Shown: piece after piece, positions 35,375 through 45,145 of the stretch | Layout of the letters: every line of letters starts with the position of its first letter | Position numbering within the stretch: the first letter of the stretch is position 1 | DNA from: Sphingobacterium thalpophilum | GTDB taxonomy: Bacteria > Bacteroidota > Bacteroidia > Sphingobacteriales > Sphingobacteriaceae | DNA: 64,000 nucleotides | Reading direction: 5' to 3' | Assembly: GCF_038396785.1 (NCBI RefSeq) | Contig: NZ_CP151087.1 | Span: forward strand, 4,154,001 to 4,218,000 | The notes under the pieces: generated by a model | What the model was told of the DNA's origin: nothing | Seen by the model: only the letters and a program-made list of their open reading frames with translations | Database searches by the model: none | Made by a program: the position numbers and the translations under genes

Positions 35375-38300
35375 ATGGAAAGTAAATTAAAACATTACTC
35401 ATTAATTCTTTGCGTGGCAATGATGATGGGAATGCCGTTTGCGTTAGTTGCTCAGGTGACCAAGACTATACAGGGTCATGTGGTGGGTAGCAAGAGCGGG
35501 CGACCTATCGCTGGAGCTTCGATTAAAGAAGTCGGTGGTAAAAATGCTAGTTCAACAAATGAAAATGGTGATTTTACCCTTTCTGTCGCGAGCAACAAAG
35601 TTGTTCTTTCAATCCAATATGTAGGGTACATTGCAAAAAATATGGAAGGGACTGTGGGGATCCCACTTCGTGTTGAACTGCAGGAGGACAACACTGTGCT
35701 GGATGAAGTTGTTGTCGTTGCTTATGGTGCGACGAAAAAAAAGGATCTGACGGGATCCGTATCCACAATCGACAATAAAGCATTGAATATGCAGTCAAAT
35801 TCGACGGTCAGTAGGGCCTTGGAAGGGGCTGCACCCGGTATTCAGGTGTCGGCAGTGGATGGACAGCCCGGTATCGACATGGGAATTCGTGTGCGTGGTA
35901 TAGGATCGGCGAGTCAGAATACCTCAAACGCTCTGGTCGTCATTGATGGTGTTCCCGCACAAAATGATAATCCGCTCGCTACCTTAAATCCAAAAGATAT
36001 CCAGAGTGTTTCTATCTTGAAGGATGCGGCATCGACGGCCCTATACGGCGCTAGAGGTGCCAATGGTGTCGTCTTGGTGACAACAAAAAAAGGCGTGTCC
36101 GGGCAGCCCCGCATTTCATTTGAAGGAAAGCTCGGCGTCAATCAGGTGGGACCGTATCAATTCGATAAAATTTCCAATCCGAAGGATATTTATGAATTCG
36201 CCTGGCTCTCTGTGTACAACTCTGTACGCTATGGAGTGGATGGTACCGGTATTTCAAAAAGATATACAACAAATGTGCAGAATCCAAATATGTCGCACGA
36301 ACAGGCAGCCGAATTTGCCAGTTCGCACCTATTTGACTACATCGGGTCTACGACTAAATTTCAACGAAACAGCTTAGGTAACTGGATGTTGTATGATGTG
36401 CCGGGAGCGGTCTATACACCCTCAGGCACAGGAGCTGATGCGAGTTCAACCATGAGTGGCGCATACCTCGTCAATACAGATGGTAAATTGAATCCTGGAG
36501 CTCGCCTGTTATACAGCGACAGATATGATGATTATCTACTGGAGAATAGATTACGACAAGATTATGATCTATCGGCCTCCGGTGGTAACGATAAAGTAAA
36601 TTATTTCCTTTCAGGTGGATACTTGGAAGACCCATCTTATATTCGGGGATCTTCCTTCAAACGCTATAATGGACGTGCCAATTTTGATGCGCAATTGAAT
36701 GCCTGGCTAAAATTGGGTGCTAATATTGGCTACTCCAATCGGACCACACAATCGCCGGCGACACGCTTCGGCCGTAATCCCGGTAGTTCTACAGCCAATG
36801 TTTTCCGGTTTATCAATGGACAGAATCCGCTGGTGCAGCTCTACGCACGCGATAAAAATGGCGCCCTGATTGATGACAATGGGAAAAATAAAGTCCATGT
36901 ACTTGCCGGAGATACCTACTCTCCACTGGGGTTAACATCGGCTGCACTATCTTCTACCAATGTTTTGACGGTGCTGGACAATGATTTGGATCAACGTGTC
37001 TCGGATGATTGGACAACACGGGTCTATGGGCAGGCCAAATTCCTGAAAGACTTTACGTTTACAGCAAATGTCTCGATGGACAAGTTTAATGAGATGCGTA
37101 CACGTTACTGGAACAGCGAATCGGGACAGGCAGCAGGCATTGGAGCCTTTGGTAAGACCGCATCCAATACAACGATTTTAAACCTGCAACAATTACTGAA
37201 TTATGCGAAAACAATAGGTTTACACAATATAGAGGCGCTTTTAGGGCATGAATATGATTCATTCAAGAACGAGCAGCTCAACTACCGATCATCTTATGCA
37301 TTGATTGATGATTTTGCATCTTATATCAACTTTGTCGGACGTTATGACGGTGGAACATTCCCAAATCCGGGGGGCGGTGAGGATAAACGTACCATGGAAA
37401 GTTATTTTTCCCGGGTCAATTACAACTACAACGACAGGTACTTTTTTCAAGGATCTGTCCGTCGGGATGGCTCGTCAAAATTCAAGTTGAAAGATAAACG
37501 CTGGGGTACGTTTTGGTCCGTTGGTGGCGGTTGGCGTATCGACAGTGAGCAATTTATGGAAAGTAGCAAAGGCTGGCTCGACCTCCTAAAAATACGCGGC
37601 AGTTATGGTGTAATCGGTAATCAGAATGGAATATCCAACTATTCGGGATACCAAACATGGAGTTACGCCGCCACGTATACACAGACGACAAATGGAACGG
37701 GTATTCCTGCAAATATCACCTTAAATCAAAATGCATATGTCAATGACCAATTAACCTGGGAAAACATACATACATTAGATGGTGGTATTGATTTTAGCTT
37801 CTTTGGACGAGTACGTGGATCACTCGATTATTATAACCGCGTCACGGTAAATGCCATCTGGAATCAGCCTATTGCCATATCCAAAGGACAGTCTTCCATT
37901 GCGACGAACTCCGCAAAAATCGGAAATAAAGGTTTTGAAATCGACCTATCAGTAGACATCATCAAGAAACCCGATTTCAACTGGACAGTATCGACAAACG
38001 GAACACATTATACCACTAAGCTGAAAGCTGTACCAAATGGTGTCGGTTCAGATGCTTTGGGAGGAAATTGGACCGCAGGTACCGATGCTTGGGCTGCCGC
38101 GGGAACAAGTGCTGTGGCAAATATTACCTATTTACGTGGAGTCAACAAAGATTTCTTTAACCTCTATATGTTGAAATATGGCGGTGTGGACCAAAATACG
38201 GGTTTACCACTTTACTATCATCAGATTAGCAAAGCCGATGTTGACGCAGGTACTTATCCCGGATATAAAGAGGGCGAAAGTATAACAACCACAGACTATT

Positions 38301-38851
38301 CAAAAGCTAGCCGCTACGAAATGGGGAGCGCGTTACCTAAATGGATAGGCGGATTTAGTACTTCCTTACGTTACAAGAATTTTGATCTGTATTTGGCATT
38401 GGCTTATCAATTGGGCGGAAAGTTTTTTAGTACGGAGTACGGAAATAATTTGTATGTAAGTGAAGATCCTGGAAAAGCGCTTTCATCGGAACTCATCGGT
38501 AATACCTGGACACCGAACAACACAGGTGCAAAATTCCCTATGGTGATGTATGGTAATACCTATGGCAATGGTGCAACGACAGGAAGCTGGCTCTACAGTG
38601 ATTTGGGCTTATTCAGTGCTTCCTATCTCAATTTTAAAAATGTGACGATAGGTTATACTTTGCCAGAAAGTATCTTGTCAAAAATGAAAATCAAGCGGCT
38701 TCGGATATTCGCTTCTGGTGATAACCTTTTTATGAAAACAGCCCATTCAGGAATAGATCCACGTCAGTCTCTTGTTGGTGGATTTGAAGTGGCGGCATAT
38801 TCTTATCCGACCATGAGAACATTCTCCGGTGGTGTAAGTTTGGAATTTTAA
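35375..38851 (+). CDS. SusC-family TonB-dependent outer-membrane transporter
   Basis: A 1158-residue protein. In order: signal peptide (about 1-26, ending LVAQ), a carboxypeptidase-regulatory-like beta-sandwich (about 30-108), a TonB-box region with DEVVVVAYGATKKKDLTGSV (about 109-128), a plug domain (PGIQVSAVDGQPG ... LYGARGANGVVLVTTKKG) and a 22-strand barrel to the C-terminal GGVSLEF. It imports glycans with its SusD partner, energised by TonB. It directly precedes susD and lies between the rhamnose genes and rhamnogalacturonan enzymes, so the likely cargo is a rhamnogalacturonan oligosaccharide. Confidence 0.94.
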   Translation: MESKLKHYSLILCVAMMMGMPFALVAQVTKTIQGHVVGSKSGRPIAGASIKEVGGKNASSTNENGDFTLSVASNKVVLSIQYVGYIAKNMEGTVGIPLRVELQEDNTVLDEVVVVAYGATKKKDLTGSVSTIDNKALNMQSNSTVSRALEGAAPGIQVSAVDGQPGIDMGIRVRGIGSASQNTSNALVVIDGVPAQNDNPLATLNPKDIQSVSILKDAASTALYGARGANGVVLVTTKKGVSGQPRISFEGKLGVNQVGPYQFDKISNPKDIYEFAWLSVYNSVRYGVDGTGISKRYTTNVQNPNMSHEQAAEFASSHLFDYIGSTTKFQRNSLGNWMLYDVPGAVYTPSGTGADASSTMSGAYLVNTDGKLNPGARLLYSDRYDDYLLENRLRQDYDLSASGGNDKVNYFLSGGYLEDPSYIRGSSFKRYNGRANFDAQLNAWLKLGANIGYSNRTTQSPATRFGRNPGSSTANVFRFINGQNPLVQLYARDKNGALIDDNGKNKVHVLAGDTYSPLGLTSAALSSTNVLTVLDNDLDQRVSDDWTTRVYGQAKFLKDFTFTANVSMDKFNEMRTRYWNSESGQAAGIGAFGKTASNTTILNLQQLLNYAKTIGLHNIEALLGHEYDSFKNEQLNYRSSYALIDDFASYINFVGRYDGGTFPNPGGGEDKRTMESYFSRVNYNYNDRYFFQGSVRRDGSSKFKLKDKRWGTFWSVGGGWRIDSEQFMESSKGWLDLLKIRGSYGVIGNQNGISNYSGYQTWSYAATYTQTTNGTGIPANITLNQNAYVNDQLTWENIHTLDGGIDFSFFGRVRGSLDYYNRVTVNAIWNQPIAISKGQSSIATNSAKIGNKGFEIDLSVDIIKKPDFNWTVSTNGTHYTTKLKAVPNGVGSDALGGNWTAGTDAWAAAGTSAVANITYLRGVNKDFFNLYMLKYGGVDQNTGLPLYYHQISKADVDAGTYPGYKEGESITTTDYSKASRYEMGSALPKWIGGFSTSLRYKNFDLYLALAYQLGGKFFSTEYGNNLYVSEDPGKALSSELIGNTWTPNNTGAKFPMVMYGNTYGNGATTGSWLYSDLGLFSASYLNFKNVTIGYTLPESILSKMKIKRLRIFASGDNLFMKTAHSGIDPRQSLVGGFEVAAYSYPTMRTFSGGVSLEF

Positions 38852-38868
38852 TGTTTAAAAAATCAGTT

Positions 38869-40455
38869 ATGAAAAAGATATTTTTATGTGCATTGGCGGT
38901 GACATTATTGTTTTCTTGTAGTAAGGAATTGGACATTGCACCCCCAAATAGTATCACGGATGAACAGATCCGGAAACTACTCGAAAGTGGTGATGAGAAG
39001 AAAATTCAGGCTGTATTGGGCGGTATGGCGAACAATATGCCTAAACTGGTCAACTTTGGGGCATTATCATCCGAGTCACGTTATGGAAGCAACCAGGGAT
39101 TTGATGTGATGCGGAACCTCGAAGGCAATGATATTGTATTCGGCAATAGATTGCTTAATATATTTGGCTCCGACGAGTATAATCTGCTGGATTTTATTTC
39201 AGATGCTTCAGACAAGAATACCCCGTATTGGAATTATGCCTGGAATATGGTCAATACAGCAAATAAAATGCTGAACTACCTTAATCCAGAGACTGTCGGG
39301 ACGAATAAAAAATTACAGGAATACAAAGGCCGCGGACTGATATTGCGTGCCTACGCCTATAATTACCTGATGGAAAACTATCAAAATGCTTACCAGCAGG
39401 GAGGAAAAGCAAAATTAGGTATGCCGCTTTATGATACCTATTCCCCGGTTCAGGAAAGCAAGGCCCGATCTACTGCGGATGAGACCTATGCTTTTATCAA
39501 AAACGATATCAATGAAGCGATTCGGCTTTTTAAAGAAGCGGGAATTGGCTATACAACTGACCCATCCGATTTTGATCTTGGTGTAGCCTACTTTATGCAG
39601 GCAAAAGTGTCGTTATGGACGGGTGACTGGAACACGACGATAAGCGCCAGCAACGAAATACTGACCAAGTATCCAACGTTAATGAGCCAGGCAACCTATG
39701 GTGCCACGAATAAAGGAACCCAGACGGCGCCTGAAATGAGACCCGAGCAAAATGGTTTTCTCAATATTACCATTAACCCCGAAGTGATGTTTGGTTTTGC
39801 GCTTGGAGAAGCCGTTACCGTACACAATTGGTGGATGAATCCTTTCGCCGAAGGAAACGGCGGAATTGGACAAGGTTTCCAGCGGATTGACAATCGGCTG
39901 TATGCCAAAATTGATAACCGGGACTATCGAATAGGTTGCTTTATGGCAGCGGATTGGGGGGATTATACTTACCCGACCAATGGTGATAAACGAACGATTC
40001 CGATGTATACCAATCTTAAGTTTGCCGCTACCCATGGCTTGGGAAGTGACGATAAGAAGAATGTGGGACGGGTGAGCTGTTATTATATGCGCAGTTCGGA
40101 AGTATTACTGATGAAAGCTGAAGCACAGGCACAGAATAAAGATGACCAAAGTGCAAAACAAACGTTAAACACCTTGCTAGCTGCACGAACGAAAGCCGGA
40201 CAGGCCACATTGACCTGTGATAACTATACTTCCATGCAGGGTTTATCGACCTTGGAGATGGTGCAATTTCAAACGCGATTGGAGCTCTGGGGTGAGGGCG
40301 GACGTGAATTCTATAACAATAAACGCTGGAACATTGCGGTGGGCCGTGCTGGCTCAGCCACACATGTCGATAAATCAACTTATCCTGTTAGTAAAATGAC
40401 GCTACAGATACCTTTGGATGAGATGTTATATAATAATAAGATGGTTCAGAATTAA
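38869..40455 (+). CDS. SusD-family glycan-binding lipoprotein
   Basis: A 528-residue surface lipoprotein with the lipobox FSCS (Cys17) and the TPR-like SusD fold. RGLILRAYAYNYLMENYQNAYQQ and the C-terminal RLELWGEGGREFYNNKRWN are typical SusD/RagB segments. It caps the SusC pore and binds the glycan. The start at 38869 gives a compact signal peptide (MKKIFLCALAV). A start at 38851 overlaps the susC stop (TAATG) and is possible, which would mean translational coupling. A hairpin follows the gene. Confidence 0.93.
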   Translation: MKKIFLCALAVTLLFSCSKELDIAPPNSITDEQIRKLLESGDEKKIQAVLGGMANNMPKLVNFGALSSESRYGSNQGFDVMRNLEGNDIVFGNRLLNIFGSDEYNLLDFISDASDKNTPYWNYAWNMVNTANKMLNYLNPETVGTNKKLQEYKGRGLILRAYAYNYLMENYQNAYQQGGKAKLGMPLYDTYSPVQESKARSTADETYAFIKNDINEAIRLFKEAGIGYTTDPSDFDLGVAYFMQAKVSLWTGDWNTTISASNEILTKYPTLMSQATYGATNKGTQTAPEMRPEQNGFLNITINPEVMFGFALGEAVTVHNWWMNPFAEGNGGIGQGFQRIDNRLYAKIDNRDYRIGCFMAADWGDYTYPTNGDKRTIPMYTNLKFAATHGLGSDDKKNVGRVSCYYMRSSEVLLMKAEAQAQNKDDQSAKQTLNTLLAARTKAGQATLTCDNYTSMQGLSTLEMVQFQTRLELWGEGGREFYNNKRWNIAVGRAGSATHVDKSTYPVSKMTLQIPLDEMLYNNKMVQN

Positions 40456-40488
40456 ACGAACCAACAGATTTAATGATTTCATTTCGCT

Positions 40489-40527
40489 AAGTACCAGGAA
40501 GGATAGTAATCGTCCTTGCTGGTACTT
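40489..40527 (+). terminator. Hairpin terminator after susD
   Basis: AAGTACCAG (40489-40497) pairs with CTGGTACTT (40519-40527); an inner AGGA/TCCT extends the stem after a 2-nt internal loop. The U-run is poor. A new control element begins 12 bp downstream, which suggests a transcription-unit boundary. Confidence 0.6.
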
Positions 40528-40538
40528 CCTCAAAAATA

Positions 40539-40555
40539 CAGGATAGTTCAGGATA
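40539..40555 (+). promoter_or_regulatory. Tandem CAGGATA element upstream of phyH
   Basis: CAGGATA occurs at 40539-40545 and again at 40549-40555, a 10-bp period. Downstream, TTACTTCGA (40595-40603) matches the sequence in the susC control region. It marks a new promoter for the phyH-isomerase-GH106 run and suggests shared control with susC. Confidence 0.5.
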
Positions 40556-40624
40556 CAACTGTAGCTGATCTTGTGTATTTTCAAGTACTATAGATTACTT
40601 CGACAAAACCTAAAATTTAATGAT

Positions 40625-41446
40625 ATGAAGAACCAATTGACTGAAGAACAGATAGCCTTTTACCAAGAAAATGGTTACATCGTTATAGAAGATTTTTTAA
40701 ATCCCGAGGAGCTTGAAAGCTGGCGTACAATTGTATTTGAAGCTGTAGAGCAGCGCGCAGGTCAGAAAATGCCCGGAAAGGAAGCCAAAGTTGGCGAAGA
40801 TGATGGTATCAATAAGGATGCAGACTACTTTGGAAAAGTGTTTGATCAATTGTTAAACCTTTGGCAGACCAGTGAACAGGTGAAGGAGCTGATGGTCGAT
40901 CAGCGGATTGGAGAAATGGCAGCAAAGCTGGCCGGTGTTGACGGTATCCGTATTTGGCATGACCAAGCCCTATTTAAACGCCCATTTGCGAATCCTACTG
41001 CTTGGCATCTGGATACACCTTTTTGGTCATTTGCCGATCGAAACGCACTTTCCATATGGATTGCACTCGATGACTCCACACTGGAAAATGGTTGCATGTA
41101 TTTTGTTCCGCAATCGTATAAGCAAACCGGATTTGAGAATTTGGGTATCGGAAAAAATATGGGGACAATTTTCGAACACTATCCCGAGCTTGCACGGGTA
41201 AATCCGGTGGCTACACCGCTCAAAGCCGGAAGTTGTACTTTCCATAATGGATTGACAATTCATGGGGCAGGACCTAACATGACCAACGGGTTTAGGAGAG
41301 CTATGACCTGTGCTTACATGCCTGACGGAAATGTATTCAATGGACAAGCGAATATTTTACCGGAAGATTACCGCGCAACTTTAGCGGTAGGGGATCTCTT
41401 GAATAATGACGAACAGAATCCGCTAATCTACCATGCGGGATGGTAA
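40625..41446 (+). CDS. Phytanoyl-CoA dioxygenase (PhyH) family protein
   Basis: A 273-residue Fe(II)/2-oxoglutarate oxygenase-like protein. The iron ligands are His128-x-Asp130 (AWHLDTPFW) and His213 (TIHGAGPN), with Arg224/Arg225 in the position that usually binds 2-oxoglutarate, so it should be active. No CoA substrate is implied; this family also hydroxylates small molecules. It is the first gene of a run leading to GH106 and GH28 enzymes, and its stop overlaps the start of the isomerase gene. The substrate is unknown. The ATG at 40625 is the first to begin conserved sequence. Confidence 0.85.
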   Translation: MKNQLTEEQIAFYQENGYIVIEDFLNPEELESWRTIVFEAVEQRAGQKMPGKEAKVGEDDGINKDADYFGKVFDQLLNLWQTSEQVKELMVDQRIGEMAAKLAGVDGIRIWHDQALFKRPFANPTAWHLDTPFWSFADRNALSIWIALDDSTLENGCMYFVPQSYKQTGFENLGIGKNMGTIFEHYPELARVNPVATPLKAGSCTFHNGLTIHGAGPNMTNGFRRAMTCAYMPDGNVFNGQANILPEDYRATLAVGDLLNNDEQNPLIYHAGW

Positions 41447-42270
41447 AACTTGACTTTTTTTATCCGCGCTGGGGAAATGAGCATGTTGCATGGGAAGATT
41501 TTCTGGATCGTGTAGTGAAGGCTGGTTATGTAGGGGTCGAATGGTTTCCTTTTGGCGAAGATATCGAGCCGGAGAAGGTCGTAAAATTGTTGCAGCAGTA
41601 TAAGCTCAGCTACACGATTGTTACCTGTGTTCAAAAAAAGGTGAACTCACTCAGCGCGTACTTCGCCCTGTTGGAAGAGCAGTTGAACTACTATGGCATG
41701 CTTGCGGAAACTTATTTCGCTCCACTTTTTATATCGGTGCAAATGGGTCGGGAATATTTCTCGTCCGACGATGTGCTAGCAGGACTACAACTTTGTGCCC
41801 GTATTGAAACACAATATGGAATCGAAATCTTGCAGGAAACTCACCGTAATAAATGGAGTTATGGACTGCATACCGTGGCGCCGATGGCGGAGTTATTTCC
41901 ACAGTTGAAACTAACTTTAGATATCTCACATTGGTATTGTGTTTCGGAGAGTTTTCTTGAAGATCGACAGGAGGAAGTGAACCGCCTGTTGCCCCATGTA
42001 AAACATGTGCATGCCCGTGTTGGACATAGCCAGGGATCCCAGGTACCTGATGTCCGAAAAAAAATCTATCGGGATATTGTCGCCACACACTGTGCTGTCT
42101 GGCAACGCTGGATAGACCTCAATAAACCCGATGCGCGGCTGACCATGACGACTGAATTTGGTCCGCCACCGTATCTCATTCCCTCAGGGAATCAAGTGCT
42201 CGATTGTGAGCGCCAATGGAAACAAAACTTATGGATGAAAAACTACCTATCAAGGCACCTTATAACCTAA
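41440..42270 (+). CDS. Sugar-phosphate isomerase/epimerase-like TIM-barrel protein
   Basis: A 276-residue protein of the AP-endonuclease-2/xylose-isomerase-like barrel family. Likely metal ligands are the Glu in GIEILQETHRNKW, the Asp/His in LTLDISHWY, the His in HVKHVHARVGHS and the Glu in TTEFGPPPYL. Such proteins isomerise or epimerise sugars or inositols. It overlaps phyH by 7 bp and ends 7 bp before the GH106-like gene, so the three are translated as a unit. There is no signal peptide, so it is cytoplasmic. The substrate is unknown. Confidence 0.8.
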   Translation: MVKLDFFYPRWGNEHVAWEDFLDRVVKAGYVGVEWFPFGEDIEPEKVVKLLQQYKLSYTIVTCVQKKVNSLSAYFALLEEQLNYYGMLAETYFAPLFISVQMGREYFSSDDVLAGLQLCARIETQYGIEILQETHRNKWSYGLHTVAPMAELFPQLKLTLDISHWYCVSESFLEDRQEEVNRLLPHVKHVHARVGHSQGSQVPDVRKKIYRDIVATHCAVWQRWIDLNKPDARLTMTTEFGPPPYLIPSGNQVLDCERQWKQNLWMKNYLSRHLIT

Positions 42271-42277
42271 TTTCAGC

Positions 42278-45142
42278 ATGATGAAGCGAAGAATATTTTT
42301 ACAGCAAAGCAGTTTATTGGGGGCCTCCTTCTTATTTGCTAAGCATTTAAATGCATTTGGCAAGGAATCGGTTGATATGGAAAGCTATTATACACTGTTT
42401 CAAAATCCGTCGACCACACAAAGACCTTTTGTGCGCTGGTGGTGGAATGGAAATAAAGTCAATAAAAATGAACTGCTCCGCGAACTGAAGCTTTTAAAGG
42501 ATGCCGGAATAGGTGGAGTGGAAATCAATCCCATTTCCTTTCCGAAGCGTACCGACGATATGGGTATTCCATCATTAAAATGGCTGAGCAAAGAATGGGT
42601 AGAGATGGTGCAGTATACAGCCAATGAAGCAAAAAAGATGGGTATGACCACCGATCTCATCGTTGGGTCCGGCTGGCCCTTTGGTTCGGAAGATCTCCGG
42701 GAAGATGAAACCGCTCAGGTAGTTCTGGTACATTGTGAACCTATCGAGGGACCTACAACCTATGTTGTCCGACCCTACCATGTTTTTAATATGATAGACC
42801 CTGCAGTAACGGATAAAAATCCATTGCGCAATCCCGAAATCCTCGCCATCAAATTGGTTAAAGATCCGATGCTTTCTATCGATGATGCGGTTGATTATGC
42901 GGCAGAAATTGGTAAGGATAAAATTGAAATCCCTGTTCCTCCGGGAAAGCATATCCTCTATTTCTTGGTGAAATTTAAAGCTTTTGCCTCCGTCATCAAT
43001 GGCGCCCCGGGCGCAGCGGGCTCCATACTCAATCACATGGATAAGGCGACCGTGTCTCGCTACCTGGAGCGCATGGCTACACAAATGCAACAGCAGATAG
43101 GACCATTAAAAAACTATGTGCGGGCATTGTTTACCGACAGTATGGAGCTCGAAGGTTGTAATTGGTGTGATGACTTTGCCGTTGAGTTTCAGCGCCGTCG
43201 TGGTTATGATATTATGCCTTATTTGCCTTTTATCTTATTTAAGGTCGGGCGCTTGGGAGCTGTGGTCGACGAAAACTATGGTGCAAAGAAAGGAGCGGAG
43301 CTTACCGAGATTCTAAACCGTGTACGTTTTGATTATGAATATACCAAAGCCTGTTTATTGAAGGAACGTTTTACGGATACCTATGTTAATTGGTGTCGTT
43401 CGCTAGGGGTGAAATCGCGCGCGCAGGCCTATGGAAGAGGTTTTTTTCCATTGGAAAGCAGCTTGGACTACGATATTCCGGAAGGGGAATCGTGGACAAC
43501 AAATTATTTGCGCCATAAGCTGGGTGAAGAGATGCCTGATGAAGACTATCGTCGGGGACGTGGTTATACCATGATCGATAAATATGTCTCCTCCGCAGCA
43601 CATCTGAAAGGGAAACGGCTTGTAAGCTGTGAGGAGATGACCAATACGTACCTTGTTTTTAATACGCAGCTCGAATTGTTAAAGCTGGGATCGGATCAGA
43701 GTGCAATGACGGGGATTACACATTCTGTTTGGCATGGATTTAATTATTCGCCCTTAGAAGCTCCTTTTCCTGGGTGGATTCAATATGGCTCTTTTTATAA
43801 TGAACGCAACAACTGGTGGCCCTATTTTAACTATTTAAATAATTACAAAGCCCGCCTTTCATCGCAGCTGCAGCAGGGCGATTACTTCGCTGATATGGCC
43901 ATTTTACCCGCCAATTATGATCTCTGGACGGAGAACGGCGTGCAAACGGATCCCTTTCCTGAGAAATTGAATGTCCCCTATACCTCCTTACTCTGGGAAG
44001 CTATCAGCAAAAATGGTGGGAATGCAGATTATATAACGGAGATGATACTGCAGGATTGTAAGGTAGAGCATGGAAATCTATGTTATGGCAAAAGAAAATA
44101 TAGCGTGCTTTTTTTGCCCGGTATCAAACGGATGTCGCCGAAGTCAATGGCTCGCCTCCTTGAGTTTGTTCAATCCGGTGGGCGTGTTGTGGCAATTGAA
44201 ACGTTACCACAGATGAGCTTGGGATTGCAAGATCAGGTAAAAAATGATGCCGAAGTGCAAGCTATACTGCGTAAGCTGCAATCCTATCCAGATCGATTTA
44301 TTGCCACGTCTAAACCTGAGGACAATAACTTTATGGACTGGTACCATTTGGCCATGCAGCGGTTCAGGTTACCCCATTACCTGCATATCGATCAGCCTAA
44401 CCGTTATGTGATGCAGATGCGTTCTATTCGGGATGATGGTAGTGAATGCTATTTTATCCAGAATGCGCACCGGGCGAATAGTGCAAGACTAAACATCTCT
44501 TTTATTGCTCCCGAAATCAGAAAGAAAACATGCTGGCTATGGGATCTGGATACGGGCAGACGTTCTCGGGTAATCTTGGATCGTGAAAATAGTCTGCTAC
44601 TGGATATGGGGCCTACAGATGCTTTTCTTTTTGTATTTGACAACCATCGGGAAGGAACGGTTTGGCAGCCTTTGGCAACCACTGGAAGCCATTTCCTGGA
44701 TTTGAGTACCCAGTGGAAAGTGGAATTAAAACATAAACAGGAAGGTACATCCCAACAACTGGTACTACCGCGGCTGATGGACTTTAAAGAGGATGAACAA
44801 TTGATGTGGTTTTCAGGAACAGCAATCTATCAGCGTTCATTTAACTGGTCTGCAGCAGGGCAATGCCTGTTGAATCTTGGAAAGGTAGCGGGAGTTTCTG
44901 AGGTTTTTGTCAATGGCCAATCACTTGGTGTAAAATGGTATGGAAGGCGGATTTACGACCTCGCTACCGTGTTAAAAAATGGGGAGAACCAGATCGAAGT
45001 GCATATTACGACCACCATGGGAAACTATTTGAAAACGTTGAAGGATAATGAAAATGCGCAATATTGGGTCAATAGAAAAGGTCGGGAGCAGGAAATACAA
45101 TCTATGGGCCTGATCGGTCCAGTCACTTTATATACAAGCTAA
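42278..45142 (+). CDS. GH106-like alpha-L-rhamnosidase
   Basis: A 954-residue exported protein. The N-terminus MMKRRIFLQQSSLLGASFLFA has a twin-arginine-like RRIFL motif before a hydrophobic stretch. The region PFVRWWWNGNKVNKNEL followed by LKLLKDAGIGGVEINP is typical of GH106 and its relatives, and the C-terminal part (about 800-954) is a beta-sandwich with GVSEVFVNGQSLGVKWYGRR. GH106 enzymes release terminal rhamnose from rhamnogalacturonan. Context (rha genes, GH28 genes) supports this. The family is assigned by pattern only, so a related unclassified glycosidase remains possible. Confidence 0.8.
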   Translation: MMKRRIFLQQSSLLGASFLFAKHLNAFGKESVDMESYYTLFQNPSTTQRPFVRWWWNGNKVNKNELLRELKLLKDAGIGGVEINPISFPKRTDDMGIPSLKWLSKEWVEMVQYTANEAKKMGMTTDLIVGSGWPFGSEDLREDETAQVVLVHCEPIEGPTTYVVRPYHVFNMIDPAVTDKNPLRNPEILAIKLVKDPMLSIDDAVDYAAEIGKDKIEIPVPPGKHILYFLVKFKAFASVINGAPGAAGSILNHMDKATVSRYLERMATQMQQQIGPLKNYVRALFTDSMELEGCNWCDDFAVEFQRRRGYDIMPYLPFILFKVGRLGAVVDENYGAKKGAELTEILNRVRFDYEYTKACLLKERFTDTYVNWCRSLGVKSRAQAYGRGFFPLESSLDYDIPEGESWTTNYLRHKLGEEMPDEDYRRGRGYTMIDKYVSSAAHLKGKRLVSCEEMTNTYLVFNTQLELLKLGSDQSAMTGITHSVWHGFNYSPLEAPFPGWIQYGSFYNERNNWWPYFNYLNNYKARLSSQLQQGDYFADMAILPANYDLWTENGVQTDPFPEKLNVPYTSLLWEAISKNGGNADYITEMILQDCKVEHGNLCYGKRKYSVLFLPGIKRMSPKSMARLLEFVQSGGRVVAIETLPQMSLGLQDQVKNDAEVQAILRKLQSYPDRFIATSKPEDNNFMDWYHLAMQRFRLPHYLHIDQPNRYVMQMRSIRDDGSECYFIQNAHRANSARLNISFIAPEIRKKTCWLWDLDTGRRSRVILDRENSLLLDMGPTDAFLFVFDNHREGTVWQPLATTGSHFLDLSTQWKVELKHKQEGTSQQLVLPRLMDFKEDEQLMWFSGTAIYQRSFNWSAAGQCLLNLGKVAGVSEVFVNGQSLGVKWYGRRIYDLATVLKNGENQIEVHITTTMGNYLKTLKDNENAQYWVNRKGREQEIQSMGLIGPVTLYTS

Positions 45143-45145
45143 ATC

